DNA of 64,000 nt from Nocardioides iriomotensis (GTDB lineage Bacteria > Actinomycetota > Actinomycetes > Propionibacteriales > Nocardioidaceae): assembly GCF_004168035.1 (NCBI RefSeq), contig NZ_SDPU01000001.1, positions 124,001-188,000 on the forward strand. The letters are read 5' to 3'. This document shows, piece after piece, positions 63,932-64,000 of this stretch. The notes under the pieces were generated by a model, which did not search any database, had not been told where the DNA came from, and saw nothing but the letters and a program-made list of their open reading frames with translations. How positions within the stretch are numbered: position 1 is the first letter of the stretch; every line of letters starts with the position of its first letter. The position numbers and the translations under genes were made by a program.

Positions 63932-64000
63932 TCAGAGCGCGAGGCGGGCGCGGACCACGGCGGCGAGCCGCTCCGCGACCGTGCGGGCCTGCTCGGAGGT
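63932..64000 (-). CDS. glmM: C-terminal end of a gene, probably phosphoglucosamine mutase
   Basis: Only 22 codons are visible: TSEQARTVAERLAAVVRARL then AL and TGA. GlmM of actinobacteria often ends with a similar helix followed by an ALA/LAL tail, and glmM commonly lies next to coaA and glmS, which are 8 kb to the left. The call rests on this short stretch and on context only. Confidence 0.5.
   Translation of the reverse strand, partial: TSEQARTVAERLAAVVRARLAL

Overview
The window reads as chromosome of a very GC-rich actinobacterium, most likely Nocardioides or a close relative in the Propionibacteriales. This is inferred from gene content rather than a database match. Supporting genes are a mycothiol-dependent formaldehyde dehydrogenase, an F420-type Ddn-family reductase, GuaB3 beside GuaB, a groES-groEL pair with a His-rich GroEL tail, treY-treZ, a DUF222/HNH protein, a SigE-family ECF sigma factor, and GTG starts with many probable leaderless promoters. 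No gene-free stretch exceeds about 300 bases. I saw no tRNA, rRNA, CRISPR array or replication origin.

Left part (1-15.9 kb). A thioesterase end is followed by a tightly coupled eight-gene operon (522-8626). It encodes a tripartite tricarboxylate transporter (TctC-TctB-TctA), a class III CoA-transferase, an LhgO-like FAD oxidase, a DHDPS-superfamily lyase, an SDR-fold protein and an FAH-family hydrolase. It looks like an uptake and breakdown route for an unidentified hydroxy or dicarboxylic acid. Next come an ABC-2 exporter on the minus strand, a divergent histidine kinase/response regulator pair that probably controls it, two proteins of unknown function, and a divergent EamA exporter/LysR regulator pair.

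Centre left (15.9-26.4 kb). The minus strand carries guaB3, a P-loop kinase and guaB, then an ACT-GNAT fusion, a VOC protein and groEL-groES with its heat-shock promoter and operator. A 62-bp near-perfect palindrome separates groEL from the VOC gene. A THUMP-like methyltransferase, a patatin, an MmcQ/YjbR protein and an AraC regulator follow.

Centre (26.4-38.6 kb). This part holds a DUF3224 protein, a NagZ-type lipoprotein, a GNAT enzyme, a Ddn-family reductase, a methyltransferase, treZ-treY, the mycothiol-linked pair mscR and an MBL hydrolase, and an ECF sigma factor with its probable membrane anti-sigma partner.

Centre right (38.6-48 kb). A long minus-strand cluster runs alr, alpha/beta hydrolase, GNAT-TsaE fusion, tsaB, rimI, a GAF-ANTAR regulator, a 50-residue small protein and tsaD. 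It therefore covers cell-wall D-alanine supply and t6A tRNA modification. nnr lies upstream, divergent from a methyltransferase.

Right part (48-64 kb). A small accessory patch (about 48.1-52.9 kb) has a DUF222/HNH protein, an IS5-type transposase remnant, a HIT protein, a DinB-like protein and a truncated thioredoxin-like gene. Core genes then resume: acpS, glmS, coaA and, at the edge, the probable end of glmM. Mixed in are three double-domain GNAT paralogues, a DUF389 membrane protein, a metallophosphatase/5'-nucleotidase and a secreted Calx-beta-like protein split by a one-base frameshift.
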